Numbered from the stretch's first letter, positions 15,914 through 24,430 are shown. The stretch: DNA of 34,671 nt from Rhodospirillaceae bacterium (GCA_018649245.1 JABIIH010000204.1:1-34671), one strand, 5' to 3'. Numbers and translations are program-made. The notes: generated by a model not told the origin, from the letters alone.

Positions 15914-17110
15914 ATGGCGCAAAGAACTATCCAAGCCAACAGCTATTTTGATGGTACCGAATACCACGATAAAGGTCCCTATTGTGTTCTAATTGAAGAT
16001 GGCTTGATCAAAGATATCTTAAGCGGAGATTTGCCGCCGGACCTTGAACTTGACGATGATCTGGATAGGCGCGCGGCCTTCATTATGCCCGGTCTGGTCG
16101 AAGCTCATTGCCATTTATTTCTTGATGGCGGCGAGTTGGATTTTAAAAACCGCAGTGCATATCTCAAAGCCTCCGAAGATGAGATGTTGGCGGTGGCCCG
16201 GCGCAACGTCGAGGCTAGTTTAACCACCGGTATTACCTTTATCCGCGATGCCGGTGATAAGTGGGGGATCAATCATCGCATTCGTCAGGAAATGGCCGCG
16301 GCGGACAAGTTGGTTCCCGAAATACGCTCGCCAGGTCTCGGTATTCGGAAACCTAAACGCTATGGCGGCTTTATGGCCCGTGAAGTTGAGACTCGGGATG
16401 AAATCGTCGCTGCTATTAAGGATCTCCTAAAAACTGGTGATGAGCTTAAAATACTGCTCACCGGTATCATTGATTTTGAATCCGGTACGGTAAAAGGTGA
16501 ACCGCAATTTGATGTCGACGAAGCAAAACTGATCGTTGAGACGGCGCACGATCTCGGTCGTCGCACTTTTGCTCATTGCAGCGGTCTTAAAGGTCTCGAA
16601 GTTGCCGCGGCCGCTGGGGTTGATTCTGTCGAGCACGGTTTTTTTATGACCCGCGACATTTTGGAAATTTTAGCCGAAAAACAAATCGCCTGGGTGCCGA
16701 CCTTTTCGCCGGTGCATTTTCAATGGGCTCGGCCTGAAATAGCCGGTTGGAGCGAAGAGAGTATCTTCAACCTTAAAGGCATTCTCGATTCCCACAGCGA
16801 ACATATCAAAATGGCTGACGAGATGGGCGTGCCGGTGGTTGTCGGCTCGGATGCCGGCAGTCATGGCGTTGTCCATGGTGTGGCCGTGATTGATGAAATT
16901 AAATTTCTCGTCGAGGCCGGCATGTCGATGGCCAAAGCGCTCAATGCCGCGACATCGTTGCCGCGCAGTTTGTGGGGCAGCACTTCAGCCGATATCAAGC
17001 CTGGCGATCATGTTGACATCATCGGCCTATCGGAATCGCCATTTGAAAATACCGCAATGTCATGGCAGCCTAGCTGGGTTATGATGGGGAGCGAATGTAT
17101 AACTCTCTAA
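15914..17110 (+). CDS. Metal-dependent amidohydrolase (imidazolonepropionase-like)
   Basis: A 398-residue amidohydrolase-superfamily protein. The metal site is visible: H-x-H in EAHCHLFLD (His65, His67), a candidate carboxylated Lys in ELKILLTG, His in FAHCSG and SVEHGFF, and the catalytic Asp in GSDAGSHG. These enzymes hydrolyse C-N bonds in cyclic amides, ureas or dipeptides. It starts 3 nt after the THF methyltransferase and overlaps the EthD-like gene by 16 nt, so it belongs to the operon. It may process the demethylated product or release the methylated substrate; the actual substrate cannot be told. Confidence 0.85.
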   Translation: MAQRTIQANSYFDGTEYHDKGPYCVLIEDGLIKDILSGDLPPDLELDDDLDRRAAFIMPGLVEAHCHLFLDGGELDFKNRSAYLKASEDEMLAVARRNVEASLTTGITFIRDAGDKWGINHRIRQEMAAADKLVPEIRSPGLGIRKPKRYGGFMAREVETRDEIVAAIKDLLKTGDELKILLTGIIDFESGTVKGEPQFDVDEAKLIVETAHDLGRRTFAHCSGLKGLEVAAAAGVDSVEHGFFMTRDILEILAEKQIAWVPTFSPVHFQWARPEIAGWSEESIFNLKGILDSHSEHIKMADEMGVPVVVGSDAGSHGVVHGVAVIDEIKFLVEAGMSMAKALNAATSLPRSLWGSTSADIKPGDHVDIIGLSESPFENTAMSWQPSWVMMGSECITL

Positions 17111-17811
17111 GTCAGGCGGAGCTTGAAAAAATGACCATTGCTTATTTTCAGACGCTAAATGTGCCGACAGAAGCTGGTCCGGATATTCGCGCGAGTTTTC
17201 GTGAGCAAGCTGTGCCAAAGCTGTTACAACACCCGGAAATTAATTGTGTCAGCGTATATGCGCCTGAACTTGTCGATGATCCTTATGTCGATGATGGCGC
17301 GCCGCCGGAATTGGTGGTGCAGTTTAATGTCGCTGATCTTGAAGCGCTCGCTACTGTGCTTGCCGACAAAAGTGTTTTAGAACAACTCGCCACCCCGGAA
17401 AATGCCACGGTAAGTTCAGAAGTTTTTGAAGTCGTTGCCTATGATATTGAAGGTGTCGCCGAGCCTGCAAAACGTACCGCGCCATTGTCTTTTAACGTCC
17501 GCTACTACGCCCCGGTCACGGATGAACAGCATTTCCGTGACTTCTATGTCAGCCACCACCCGCAAATCCTGGCCGAACTTCCAGGCATTCGAAATGTGTT
17601 TTGCTATCTGCCAGTGGCCCCGCTGGGCGCGTCACCCCATCCAATCTCTATTTGCATTTTAGGTAATGAAGTGGTGTTTGACACACTTGAGGCGCTTAAT
17701 GAATCAATGAAAACCGCAGTACGACACCGCTTGCGGGACGACTATAATGCCTTTCCGGTCCGCCCAGGCCCAAATTCCCATTACGCTATGCAGCGTCAGG
17801 ATTTTTCATAG
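17095..17811 (+). CDS. EthD-like protein with two dimeric alpha/beta-barrel repeats
   Basis: A 238-residue protein. The C-terminal half (about 125-235) resembles EthD-type domains, with VRYYAPVTDEQHFRDFYVSH then HPQILAELPGIRNV, close to the usual F-x-x-Y-x-x-x-H-x-P-x-x-x-x-x-P-G pattern. The N-terminal half appears to be a degenerate copy of the same ferredoxin-like fold. EthD relatives are small partners or enzymes in oxidative catabolic clusters; many have no known role. GGGGAG precedes the ATG, which lies inside the amidohydrolase 3' end. Its last 26 nt overlap the 3' end of the convergent TetR gene. Confidence 0.65.
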   Translation: MYNSLSQAELEKMTIAYFQTLNVPTEAGPDIRASFREQAVPKLLQHPEINCVSVYAPELVDDPYVDDGAPPELVVQFNVADLEALATVLADKSVLEQLATPENATVSSEVFEVVAYDIEGVAEPAKRTAPLSFNVRYYAPVTDEQHFRDFYVSHHPQILAELPGIRNVFCYLPVAPLGASPHPISICILGNEVVFDTLEALNESMKTAVRHRLRDDYNAFPVRPGPNSHYAMQRQDFS

Positions 17812-18397
17812 CTGGGTACTCTTTGGGTAGGGTCGATACGCCATCCATCGACATGGTAAAGAAGGTATCAATAATTTCTTCGATGGATACATCCTTGGAG
17901 GGGTCGTACCAGCGCGACATCCAATTACACATGCCGAGAATGGCAAAAGAGATCATCTTGGGATCGAGATCGGCGTTAAACTCGCCGGCTTTTTGGCCGT
18001 CAATAATGATATCCGTCCACAACTTGCCGTATTCATCCCAGGTCTCACTGAGTTCAGTGGCTTTTTCTGAATCGGCAAAGAAATGCTCCTCACGGAAAGC
18101 GACTGTCATTTCAATATAGCCCGGGGTAAACTCAGACAAATGACTTTCGAGCGCTGCTTTTAACTTTTCACGATTGGTCAGATTGGTCTGGCAGATTAGT
18201 CGCATGCTTTTAAGCAGTGTCCGGCTAGTCGGCAACAGGATTTCCAGCAAAATATCGATGCGGCTTCTGAAATAGTAATAGATCGCTTCGCGTTTGACGC
18301 CAATGGCATTGGCAATGTCTTCCACGGAGGTGTTCGAGACACCTTTACGCGCGAAAATTTCGGCGGCACGTCTGAGAATTTCGGTTCTTCGATCCAT
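17786..18397 (-). CDS. TetR/AcrR family transcriptional regulator
   Basis: A 203-residue TetR-type repressor. The N-terminal helix-turn-helix at about 7-50 is clear (RRAAEIFARKGVSNTSVEDI, then IGVKREAIYYYFRSRIDIL), followed by a helical ligand-binding domain as in FadR/PaaR-type regulators of acyl-CoA catabolism. It is divergent from the MaoC-HyuAB-mutase operon and convergent with the methyltransferase operon. A perfect 22-bp palindrome (18462-18483) in the divergent gap is the likely operator. The effector is probably an acyl-CoA or other pathway intermediate (inference). Confidence 0.92.
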   Translation of the reverse strand: MDRRTEILRRAAEIFARKGVSNTSVEDIANAIGVKREAIYYYFRSRIDILLEILLPTSRTLLKSMRLICQTNLTNREKLKAALESHLSEFTPGYIEMTVAFREEHFFADSEKATELSETWDEYGKLWTDIIIDGQKAGEFNADLDPKMISFAILGMCNWMSRWYDPSKDVSIEEIIDTFFTMSMDGVSTLPKEYPAMKNPDAA

Positions 18398-18430
18398 TTA
18401 ACGTCATTTGCCTCCTTCAGGGGCGTCGCC

Positions 18431-18459
18431 ACGATAACAGATTGGATGGTATTTTACAA
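18431..18459 (-). promoter_or_regulatory. Candidate tetR promoter
   Basis: On the minus strand, TTGTAA (-35, plus 18454-18459) and TATCGT (-10, plus 18431-18436) are separated by exactly 17 nt, each with four of six consensus matches. The start would lie about 27 nt before the tetR ATG. The -35 overlaps an extra operator half-site (ATTTTACA, 18451-18458), consistent with autoregulation. Confidence 0.45.
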
Positions 18460-18461
18460 TT

Positions 18462-18483
18462 AATTTTACAGTACTGTAAAATT
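18462..18483. promoter_or_regulatory. Perfect 22-bp palindrome, likely TetR-family operator
   Basis: The core TTTTACAGTACTGTAAAA (18464-18481) is a perfect dyad that extends by AA on the left and TT on the right. It sits in the divergent gap between tetR and the MaoC-first operon. A further half-site ATTTTACA lies 12 nt away at 18451-18458. Size and placement are those of a TetR-family operator controlling both directions. Confidence 0.7.
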
Positions 18484-18608
18484 TTCGTTTACATATGGAG
18501 CCGGATTAGGTAGCCTATGATGACGGTCTTTAAAATTCTGGTGAATAAGTCGTAGAAATAGCGGCGCGCCGACATAAAGTAAAAGTTCAGTAGGAAGGAA
18601 ATATCTTG

Positions 18609-19067
18609 ATGGCGGATGCAGATTATATCGGCAAAGAATACCCATCCTTTAGCGTCGATGTTGAGAAAGGGCGGATTAAAATGTTCGCCGCTTCAATCGG
18701 TGAAGAAAATCCTATCTATTTTGATGAAGAAACGGCTAAGAACAACGGATATTCAGGTATTCCTATACCGCCGACTTTTGCCTTTACGTTGACTATGGAG
18801 GCCGGCCAATCTTTTAATATATTGGAGGATATGGGCATCCCTAAGACCCAGGCCATGCATGGCGAGCAGGGCTTCACCTATTATGATCACATTTACGCCG
18901 GTGACACTGTTACTGGCTCGCAGCGCATTACCGATATTTACGAGAAAAAAGGCGGGGCCTTACAGTTCATTGAAGCGGTCATTGAACTGCGTAATCAGAG
19001 CGATGTTCATGTAGCCGATTTACGCTCCGTAATAGTCGTACGCCATAATGTCGAGGAGCAAAGCTAG
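18609..19067 (+). CDS. MaoC-like dehydratase subunit (FAS1-like N-terminal type)
   Basis: A 152-residue single hot-dog-fold protein resembling the N-terminal, non-catalytic half of MaoC-type hydratases (YIGKEYPSFSVDVEKGRIK, FAASIGEENPIYFDEETAK, IPIPPTFAFTL). Such halves pair with a catalytic MaoC subunit to hydrate enoyl-CoA esters, as in HadAB or ChsH-type complexes. The partner is the next gene, which overlaps it by one base (TAGTG). I chose the ATG at 18609, after AGGAAGGA about 9 nt upstream, over a TTG one codon earlier. It is the first gene of the TetR-linked operon. Confidence 0.85.
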   Translation: MADADYIGKEYPSFSVDVEKGRIKMFAASIGEENPIYFDEETAKNNGYSGIPIPPTFAFTLTMEAGQSFNILEDMGIPKTQAMHGEQGFTYYDHIYAGDTVTGSQRITDIYEKKGGALQFIEAVIELRNQSDVHVADLRSVIVVRHNVEEQS

Positions 19068-19489
19068 TGAGTAATATTGTCGATTATGCCAATCTCAATG
19101 TTGGCGACGCAATTCCCAATATGGTTAAAGAAAACATTAGCCGGACGCAATTGGCGCTGTTTGCCGGTGCCTCGGGTGATCACAATCCGATTCACCTTGA
19201 TGACGAGGAAGCAAAATCAGGTGGCCTGCCCGGTGTTATTGTGCACGGCATGCTGACGATGGCCTTCTTGGGCCAAGTCTTAACTGGTTGGGTGCCGCAA
19301 AATCAATTGCGCGGCTGGAACGCCCGTTTTGTCTCAATGGCTTTCCCGGGTGACACGATTACCTGCAAAGGCGTGGTCGCTGAGAAAATATCTGAGAATG
19401 GCGAGAATCAAGTAAAGCTTGATATTTCGGCTGAGAACCAAAAAGGTGACAATATCTTAATCGGCACCGCTGTTGTCGCAATTACTTAA
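19067..19489 (+). CDS. MaoC-like (R)-enoyl-CoA hydratase subunit
   Basis: A 140-residue hot-dog-fold protein with the catalytic MaoC/R-hydratase signature: ASGDHNPIHLDD (Asp and His), then GVIVHGMLTMAFLG. It should hydrate a trans-enoyl-CoA, or dehydrate the reverse, together with the preceding subunit. The start is GTG, with GAGGAG upstream and a one-base overlap with the previous stop. In the pathway it would act after the acyl-CoA dehydrogenase-like protein encoded downstream. Confidence 0.9.
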   Translation: MSNIVDYANLNVGDAIPNMVKENISRTQLALFAGASGDHNPIHLDDEEAKSGGLPGVIVHGMLTMAFLGQVLTGWVPQNQLRGWNARFVSMAFPGDTITCKGVVAEKISENGENQVKLDISAENQKGDNILIGTAVVAIT

Positions 19490-19506
19490 AGAACGGAACT
19501 AGCACG

Positions 19507-21618
19507 ATGAAAATTGGTATTGATGTTGGCGGCACGTTTACGGATTTCTTCCTGGTCAAGGACGGTGAAGCTCCGCTTATCCACAAAACGCTTTCGACCC
19601 CCGAAGATCCCTCAATCGCCGTCCTGCAAGGCATGAATGATCTCGCGGGTATGATGGAACCGGCGATGTCGCCTGAAGATTTCGCCAAAGAACTTGAAAC
19701 TATCGTTCACGGCACCACGGTCACGACCAATGCAACGCTGACCCGGCGGGGCGCCAAATCGGCATTGCTGACGACCAAAGGCCTCCGTGATGCGCTGGAA
19801 ATGCGCCGTGGTATTCGCGAAGAACAATATAATAACCGCTATACCAATGTTGTGCCGTTGGCTGAGCGCTATCTGCGCACCGGTATCGGTGGCCGTTTGG
19901 ACCGCAACGGCAAAGAATTAGAGCCACTCTCTAAACAGGATGTGCTGGACGCCATTGAATTATACAAAAAGGAAGGTGTTGAGGCGGTTTCGATCTGTTT
20001 TATGAACGCTTTTGCCAATCCGGAACATGAACAAGCGGCGGCGGAGATTGTTCGCAAAGAATTGCCGGATGCCTATTTGACGGTTTCAACGGAATTATTA
20101 CCGTCGATCCGATTTTATGAACGCGTTTCGACGACCGCGCTAAATACCTATGTCGGACCAATCCTGAGCCACTACCTTGGCCAGCTTAAAAACCGGCTCA
20201 AAGATGTTGGCTTTGGCGGTATTTTGCTGATTATGCAGTCCAATGGCGGCGTCATGTCGCCGGAAATTGCCGAGCGGAAACCGGCCCAAACGTTGTTGTC
20301 AGGTCCGGCGGGTGGTCCTGGTGCGGGGTTGATCTATGCTCAGGCTCACAATCAAAATAAATGCCTGACCGTTGATATGGGCGGCACCAGTTTTGAAGCC
20401 TCCATGGCGGTCGACAGTCCGATCATGGTTAATGATGGCGAAATAGATCGTCACCGCATCGCACTGCCGATGCTGGGTATTCATACCATCGGTGCCGGCG
20501 GTGGCTCAGTCGGTTGGATCGACAAAGGCGGGTTGCTGCGTATGGGGCCGGAAAGTGCCGGTGCTGATCCAGGGCCGGTCTGTTATCAAAAAGGCGGCGT
20601 CAAGCCAGCCACCACGGATGCCAATTTGGTGCTCGGCTATCTTAATCCCGGCTTTTTTGCCGGTGGTAAAATCGAGCTCAATGTTGATGCAGCGCGGGCT
20701 GCCATAGAAGAACATATTGCCAAGCCGCTGAATTTGAGTATCGAAGAGGCAGCTGCCGGGATGTACCGCATCGCCTGCAATAACATGGCGCAGGGCGTGC
20801 GCGAGATTACCATTAAACGCGGCTTTGATCCGCGTGAGTTCCCGATGATCGTCGCTGGTGGTGCTGGACCAATCCATTCCTGCCTGATCTGTAACGAGCT
20901 TGAAATTCCGTTCCAGATTGTACCGCGCGAAAGCTCGATCCTATGTGCAGTTGGCATGCTGATGGGCGATCTAAAACATGATTTTGTCAGAACATTTGTT
21001 TCGCCTCTGAAGACCGTCGATTGGGACGAGCTGCGTGGTGTCTTTGGTGAGATGTCTGCCGAAGGGGCCGAGATGCTTACCGAAGAAGGTATCGACCCGG
21101 CAAATCAGGAATTCCATCTTAAATTCGATTGCCGCTATCTCCAGCAATATCATGAAGTCTCCTTCGTCGTACCGAACGAATTCGTTGAAAAAGGCGATGC
21201 CGACGCGGTTGCCGAGGCGTTCCATAAAGAGCACAACCGTCTTTATGGTTATTCTCTTGAGGAATTGGACGCCGTCGTTGAGATTATAAACGTACGAGTT
21301 CAAGCCATCGGTCAAACTGATAAACCGGTCTTCCAGGAGATCGAGCGAGTAGACGAAGACCCCGCGGCGGCGCTTAAGGGTGAACGTTCGGTCTATCTCC
21401 CCGAAACCCAGAAATTTGCCGATGTACCGATCTATGACGGGCATAAGCTGCAATACGGCCATAAAATACCCGGACCGGCGATGATTGAAGAAGTAACGAC
21501 AGCGATATTCGTCAGCGACTCGTTCGATTGCATTGTCGATCAACTGGGCTCTTTCGTGCTTTATCGAAAAGGCCGGGAAGATCTTGTTGAGGGAACATTA
21601 AAGGGAGCAACAGCATGA
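19507..21618 (+). CDS. hyuA: Hydantoinase/oxoprolinase family protein, HyuA-type ATP-binding subunit
   Basis: A 703-residue HyuA-type subunit of the hydantoinase/oxoprolinase/acetone carboxylase superfamily. ASKHA ATP-binding motifs are visible: IGIDVGGTFTDFFLV at the N-terminus, VHGTTVTTNA, LLSGPAGGPGAG, DMGGTSFEAS and AGGAGPIHS. In DMGGTSFEAS a Glu stands where most relatives have Asp. The family uses ATP to open cyclic amides or imides (5-oxoproline, N-methylhydantoin, caprolactam) or to carboxylate ketones. The stop overlaps the HyuB ATG. With no acetone-carboxylase gamma subunit nearby, ring opening of a lactam or imide is the more likely role (inference). Confidence 0.88.
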   Translation: MKIGIDVGGTFTDFFLVKDGEAPLIHKTLSTPEDPSIAVLQGMNDLAGMMEPAMSPEDFAKELETIVHGTTVTTNATLTRRGAKSALLTTKGLRDALEMRRGIREEQYNNRYTNVVPLAERYLRTGIGGRLDRNGKELEPLSKQDVLDAIELYKKEGVEAVSICFMNAFANPEHEQAAAEIVRKELPDAYLTVSTELLPSIRFYERVSTTALNTYVGPILSHYLGQLKNRLKDVGFGGILLIMQSNGGVMSPEIAERKPAQTLLSGPAGGPGAGLIYAQAHNQNKCLTVDMGGTSFEASMAVDSPIMVNDGEIDRHRIALPMLGIHTIGAGGGSVGWIDKGGLLRMGPESAGADPGPVCYQKGGVKPATTDANLVLGYLNPGFFAGGKIELNVDAARAAIEEHIAKPLNLSIEEAAAGMYRIACNNMAQGVREITIKRGFDPREFPMIVAGGAGPIHSCLICNELEIPFQIVPRESSILCAVGMLMGDLKHDFVRTFVSPLKTVDWDELRGVFGEMSAEGAEMLTEEGIDPANQEFHLKFDCRYLQQYHEVSFVVPNEFVEKGDADAVAEAFHKEHNRLYGYSLEELDAVVEIINVRVQAIGQTDKPVFQEIERVDEDPAAALKGERSVYLPETQKFADVPIYDGHKLQYGHKIPGPAMIEEVTTAIFVSDSFDCIVDQLGSFVLYRKGREDLVEGTLKGATA

Positions 21619-23291
21619 GCAAAATAGATCCCATTTTACTTTCCGTTTACGCACGGACCTTTAAATCCATCACTGACGAAATGAGTATTTCAGTGGAGAA
21701 AACGGCGCGTTCGCCGATCCTTTGTGAAGCCAAAGACTTTGTCACCGGCCTTTATGATGGTGAAGGTAATATGTTGGAGCAGACCGAGAACCTGCCAATC
21801 TTGGCGTTTTCGCTGGCCCCGGTTTGTAAATACATCCTGGAATATTTTGGCGACGATATTCACGAAGGTGATGTCATTTTCCACAACGATGTCTTCTCGA
21901 TGGGCAATCAAAACAACGACGTTGCAGTTTATAAACCGATCTTCCACGAAGGTGAATTGGTCGCTTGGACCGCCGTTAAAGGTCATCAGGCCGATATTGG
22001 CGGCGCTGTTGCCGGCGGCTACAACCCCAATGCCACCGAAGTTTGGCAGGAAGCGCTGCGTATCCCACCGGTTAAGGTTTATGACAAAGGCGTGCTCCGT
22101 AAGGATGTCTGGGAACTGATCTTTGCCAATGTCCGGCTCGATATAGTTGAGCACGACATGCGGGCGCAATTGGGCGCAACTGTTATTGGTGAGCGCCGGT
22201 TCTTGGCACTGCTCGATAAATATGGCGTTGAAAGCTTTCAGTCGCACAAACTTGCATTGTTCGATTCGACCCGCAAAATGATGGAAGCCGAGATCGAAAA
22301 AATCCCGAACGGCACCTATTATGGTGAGGGCTATGTTTATTACGACGGCCATCATCTGGGCTCAGAGTTCACTATTCGTGTGACCATCGACGTCGAAGAC
22401 AATCACATCAAATTTGACTATTCTGAAACCGACGATCAGACTAATGGGTTTGTTAATGGCACCTATACTTCAAGTGCTTCAGCGACAATTTTGACCTTGT
22501 TGCAGATGGTCAACCCGGACATTCCCCATAATCAGGGCATGGTCGAGCCGATCGAGATCATTATCCCGGAAGGCACGCTCCTCAACGCGTCCTATCCGAA
22601 AGCGACGACTTTCGGTAATCATATTTGCCCACCAAATGCCGATGCGATTATGAAAGCGTTGGCCCCGGCCATTCCGAATAACATCACGGCGGGCTGGAAT
22701 CATTTGTTGTGCTCGCTGACGGCAGGAATGGATGATGATAAAGGTGAACGTTACGTCGATATCTTTTTCCTCGGCCAAAAAGGTGGTTCGGGCGGTATGA
22801 ATGGCACTGACGGTTATGACCATATTGGTATGATCGATGCTTCTGGCGGTGTGTTGACACAAGACTATGAAATGTTTGAACAGCAAACGCCGCATGTTTT
22901 GAACTTGCATGAATATACGATTGATTCGGCCGGTGCCGGACAATGGCGAGGTGGCATCGGCACAGAGACAATTTATACAATTGGCTCCGACGACACCCAG
23001 TTCGTGACCTTTGGTGACGGCGACTTTATTCCGGCTTTTGGTTTGTTCGAGGGTAAGGATTCAACGCTAAACTCAATTGTCCTGACTTTCCCGGACGGCA
23101 CCGAGAAAACACCGAATAATAAAGACCTCTGGACCGGTGTGCCGAAAGGTACTGTCTATCGTCAGTTTGCTGGCGGTGGCGGTGGTTATGGAAATCCTAA
23201 AAACCGCGACCGCGAAAAATTGGCAGCGGAAATTCGGGATGGCCTGATATCCGAAGATGCTGCCAAAGAAATTTATGGATTAGGAGCGTAA
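21615..23291 (+). CDS. hyuB: Hydantoinase/oxoprolinase family protein, HyuB-type subunit
   Basis: A 558-residue HyuB-type subunit, partner of HyuA. SVEKTARSPILCEAKDF, a HNDVFSMGNQNNDV segment, KGHQADIGG and a C-terminal GGxGGYGNPKNRD region place it in the family. The motif usually reading N-D-P-Y-x-G-G-T-H-x-x-D has Gln99 in place of the His that is a metal ligand in acetone carboxylase; Asp102 and His124 are kept. It overlaps HyuA by 4 nt and ends 5 nt before the acyl-CoA dehydrogenase-like gene. Its substrate is not evident. Confidence 0.88.
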   Translation: MSKIDPILLSVYARTFKSITDEMSISVEKTARSPILCEAKDFVTGLYDGEGNMLEQTENLPILAFSLAPVCKYILEYFGDDIHEGDVIFHNDVFSMGNQNNDVAVYKPIFHEGELVAWTAVKGHQADIGGAVAGGYNPNATEVWQEALRIPPVKVYDKGVLRKDVWELIFANVRLDIVEHDMRAQLGATVIGERRFLALLDKYGVESFQSHKLALFDSTRKMMEAEIEKIPNGTYYGEGYVYYDGHHLGSEFTIRVTIDVEDNHIKFDYSETDDQTNGFVNGTYTSSASATILTLLQMVNPDIPHNQGMVEPIEIIIPEGTLLNASYPKATTFGNHICPPNADAIMKALAPAIPNNITAGWNHLLCSLTAGMDDDKGERYVDIFFLGQKGGSGGMNGTDGYDHIGMIDASGGVLTQDYEMFEQQTPHVLNLHEYTIDSAGAGQWRGGIGTETIYTIGSDDTQFVTFGDGDFIPAFGLFEGKDSTLNSIVLTFPDGTEKTPNNKDLWTGVPKGTVYRQFAGGGGGYGNPKNRDREKLAAEIRDGLISEDAAKEIYGLGA

Positions 23292-23296
23292 GCTAG

Positions 23297-24430
23297 ATGG
23301 TTCTCAATCTCAACGAGGAACAAATCGCCATCCGCGATACCTTTGCCCGCTTTACCGATGAGCAAATTATTCCCAATGCGGAAGCTATTGATGAAGCACA
23401 TGAATATCCGCGCGACATCGTCAAGCAATTGGCTGATCTCGGATTTATCGGCATGCGCTATCCGGAAGAAGTTGGCGGCTCAAACGTCAATTTAGTGACT
23501 TTTTGTCTGTGTGTTGAAGAAATTGCGCGGGGCTCGATGTCGGTAGCTGGTTGCGTTTCGATGCAGTCGCTGATGGGCACCAAGTTCTTGGAAATGCTCG
23601 GCAATGATGACATCAAGGAGCGCCTGTTCAAGCCGGCGCTTGAGCTGGAAAAAATTGGCGCGATCTGTATGACCGAACCCAACGCCGGCAGTGACCTTGG
23701 TAGTCTGGCGACCTCGGCAACTAAAGTCGATGGCGGCTATGTCTTGAACGGTAATAAAATTTGGGTGACCGCTGCTCCGCTGGCCGATTTCTTTACAGTT
23801 TTTGCCCGCGTGGGTGAGGAAAAACTGCTTTCCATTTTTCTGGTCGAAAAAGATTTTGACGGCATCAGTGTCGGCAAGACGATCGAAAAAATGGGTGTTT
23901 GGGCGCTGCCAACATCTGAATTGGCGCTTGATGAGTGTTTTGTGCCGGACAGCCATTGTCTGAGCAAAGAAATCGGTGACGGTGAGGAGCATCTTCGTAA
24001 GCTACTGTCAGAAATCCGCATCATGACGGGCGCACTGGGCTTAGGTATTGCCCGGGCTGCGCTTGACGAAGCCGTAAAATATGCCGCCGAGCGCCAACAA
24101 TTTGGCAAACCGATCAATCGCTTTCAGGCAATCCAATTGAGACTTGCTGAAATGGCGACAGATTTGGAAGCGGCGACGCATCTGGTTTATCACGCTGCCC
24201 AGTTATTGGATGAAGGCAAAGAACACCGCAAGGAAGCTTCGATGGCTAAAATGTTTGCTTCAGAGGCTGCCGCCACAATTTGTGAAAAAGCGGCCCGGAT
24301 TTTTGCCTCTTACGGTTACGCCATGGAATATCCGGTACAGCGCTTTTTGCGCGATGTCCGCTTCATCTTAATCGGCGGCGGCACCAGCGACATACTCAAA
24401 CTTATTATTGCCAAGGAGTTATCGACATGA
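23297..24430 (+). CDS. Acyl-CoA dehydrogenase-like flavoprotein
   Basis: A 377-residue acyl-CoA dehydrogenase-family protein. The N-terminal helical domain, the middle beta domain (ICMTEPNAGSDLGS, GNKIWVTAA) and the C-terminal domain (AERQQFGKPINRFQAIQLRL) are all clear. The usual catalytic Glu (E-G-T near the C-terminus) is Gly361 in IGGGTSDIL. The alternative Glu of isovaleryl- or long-chain enzymes also seems displaced: Glu239 lies one residue off the expected site. It may use another base or act on an unusual acyl-CoA. It overlaps the mutase small-subunit gene by 4 nt, so it is likely an alpha,beta-desaturation step of this pathway. Confidence 0.88.
   Translation: MVLNLNEEQIAIRDTFARFTDEQIIPNAEAIDEAHEYPRDIVKQLADLGFIGMRYPEEVGGSNVNLVTFCLCVEEIARGSMSVAGCVSMQSLMGTKFLEMLGNDDIKERLFKPALELEKIGAICMTEPNAGSDLGSLATSATKVDGGYVLNGNKIWVTAAPLADFFTVFARVGEEKLLSIFLVEKDFDGISVGKTIEKMGVWALPTSELALDECFVPDSHCLSKEIGDGEEHLRKLLSEIRIMTGALGLGIARAALDEAVKYAAERQQFGKPINRFQAIQLRLAEMATDLEAATHLVYHAAQLLDEGKEHRKEASMAKMFASEAAATICEKAARIFASYGYAMEYPVQRFLRDVRFILIGGGTSDILKLIIAKELST

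Noticed and set aside
21690-22355. Long antisense open frame of 221 codons inside hyuB
   Set aside because: It is a shadow frame of a strongly supported gene. Similar antisense frames occur inside other genes (10011-10595, 25716-26318) and none has protein-like features.
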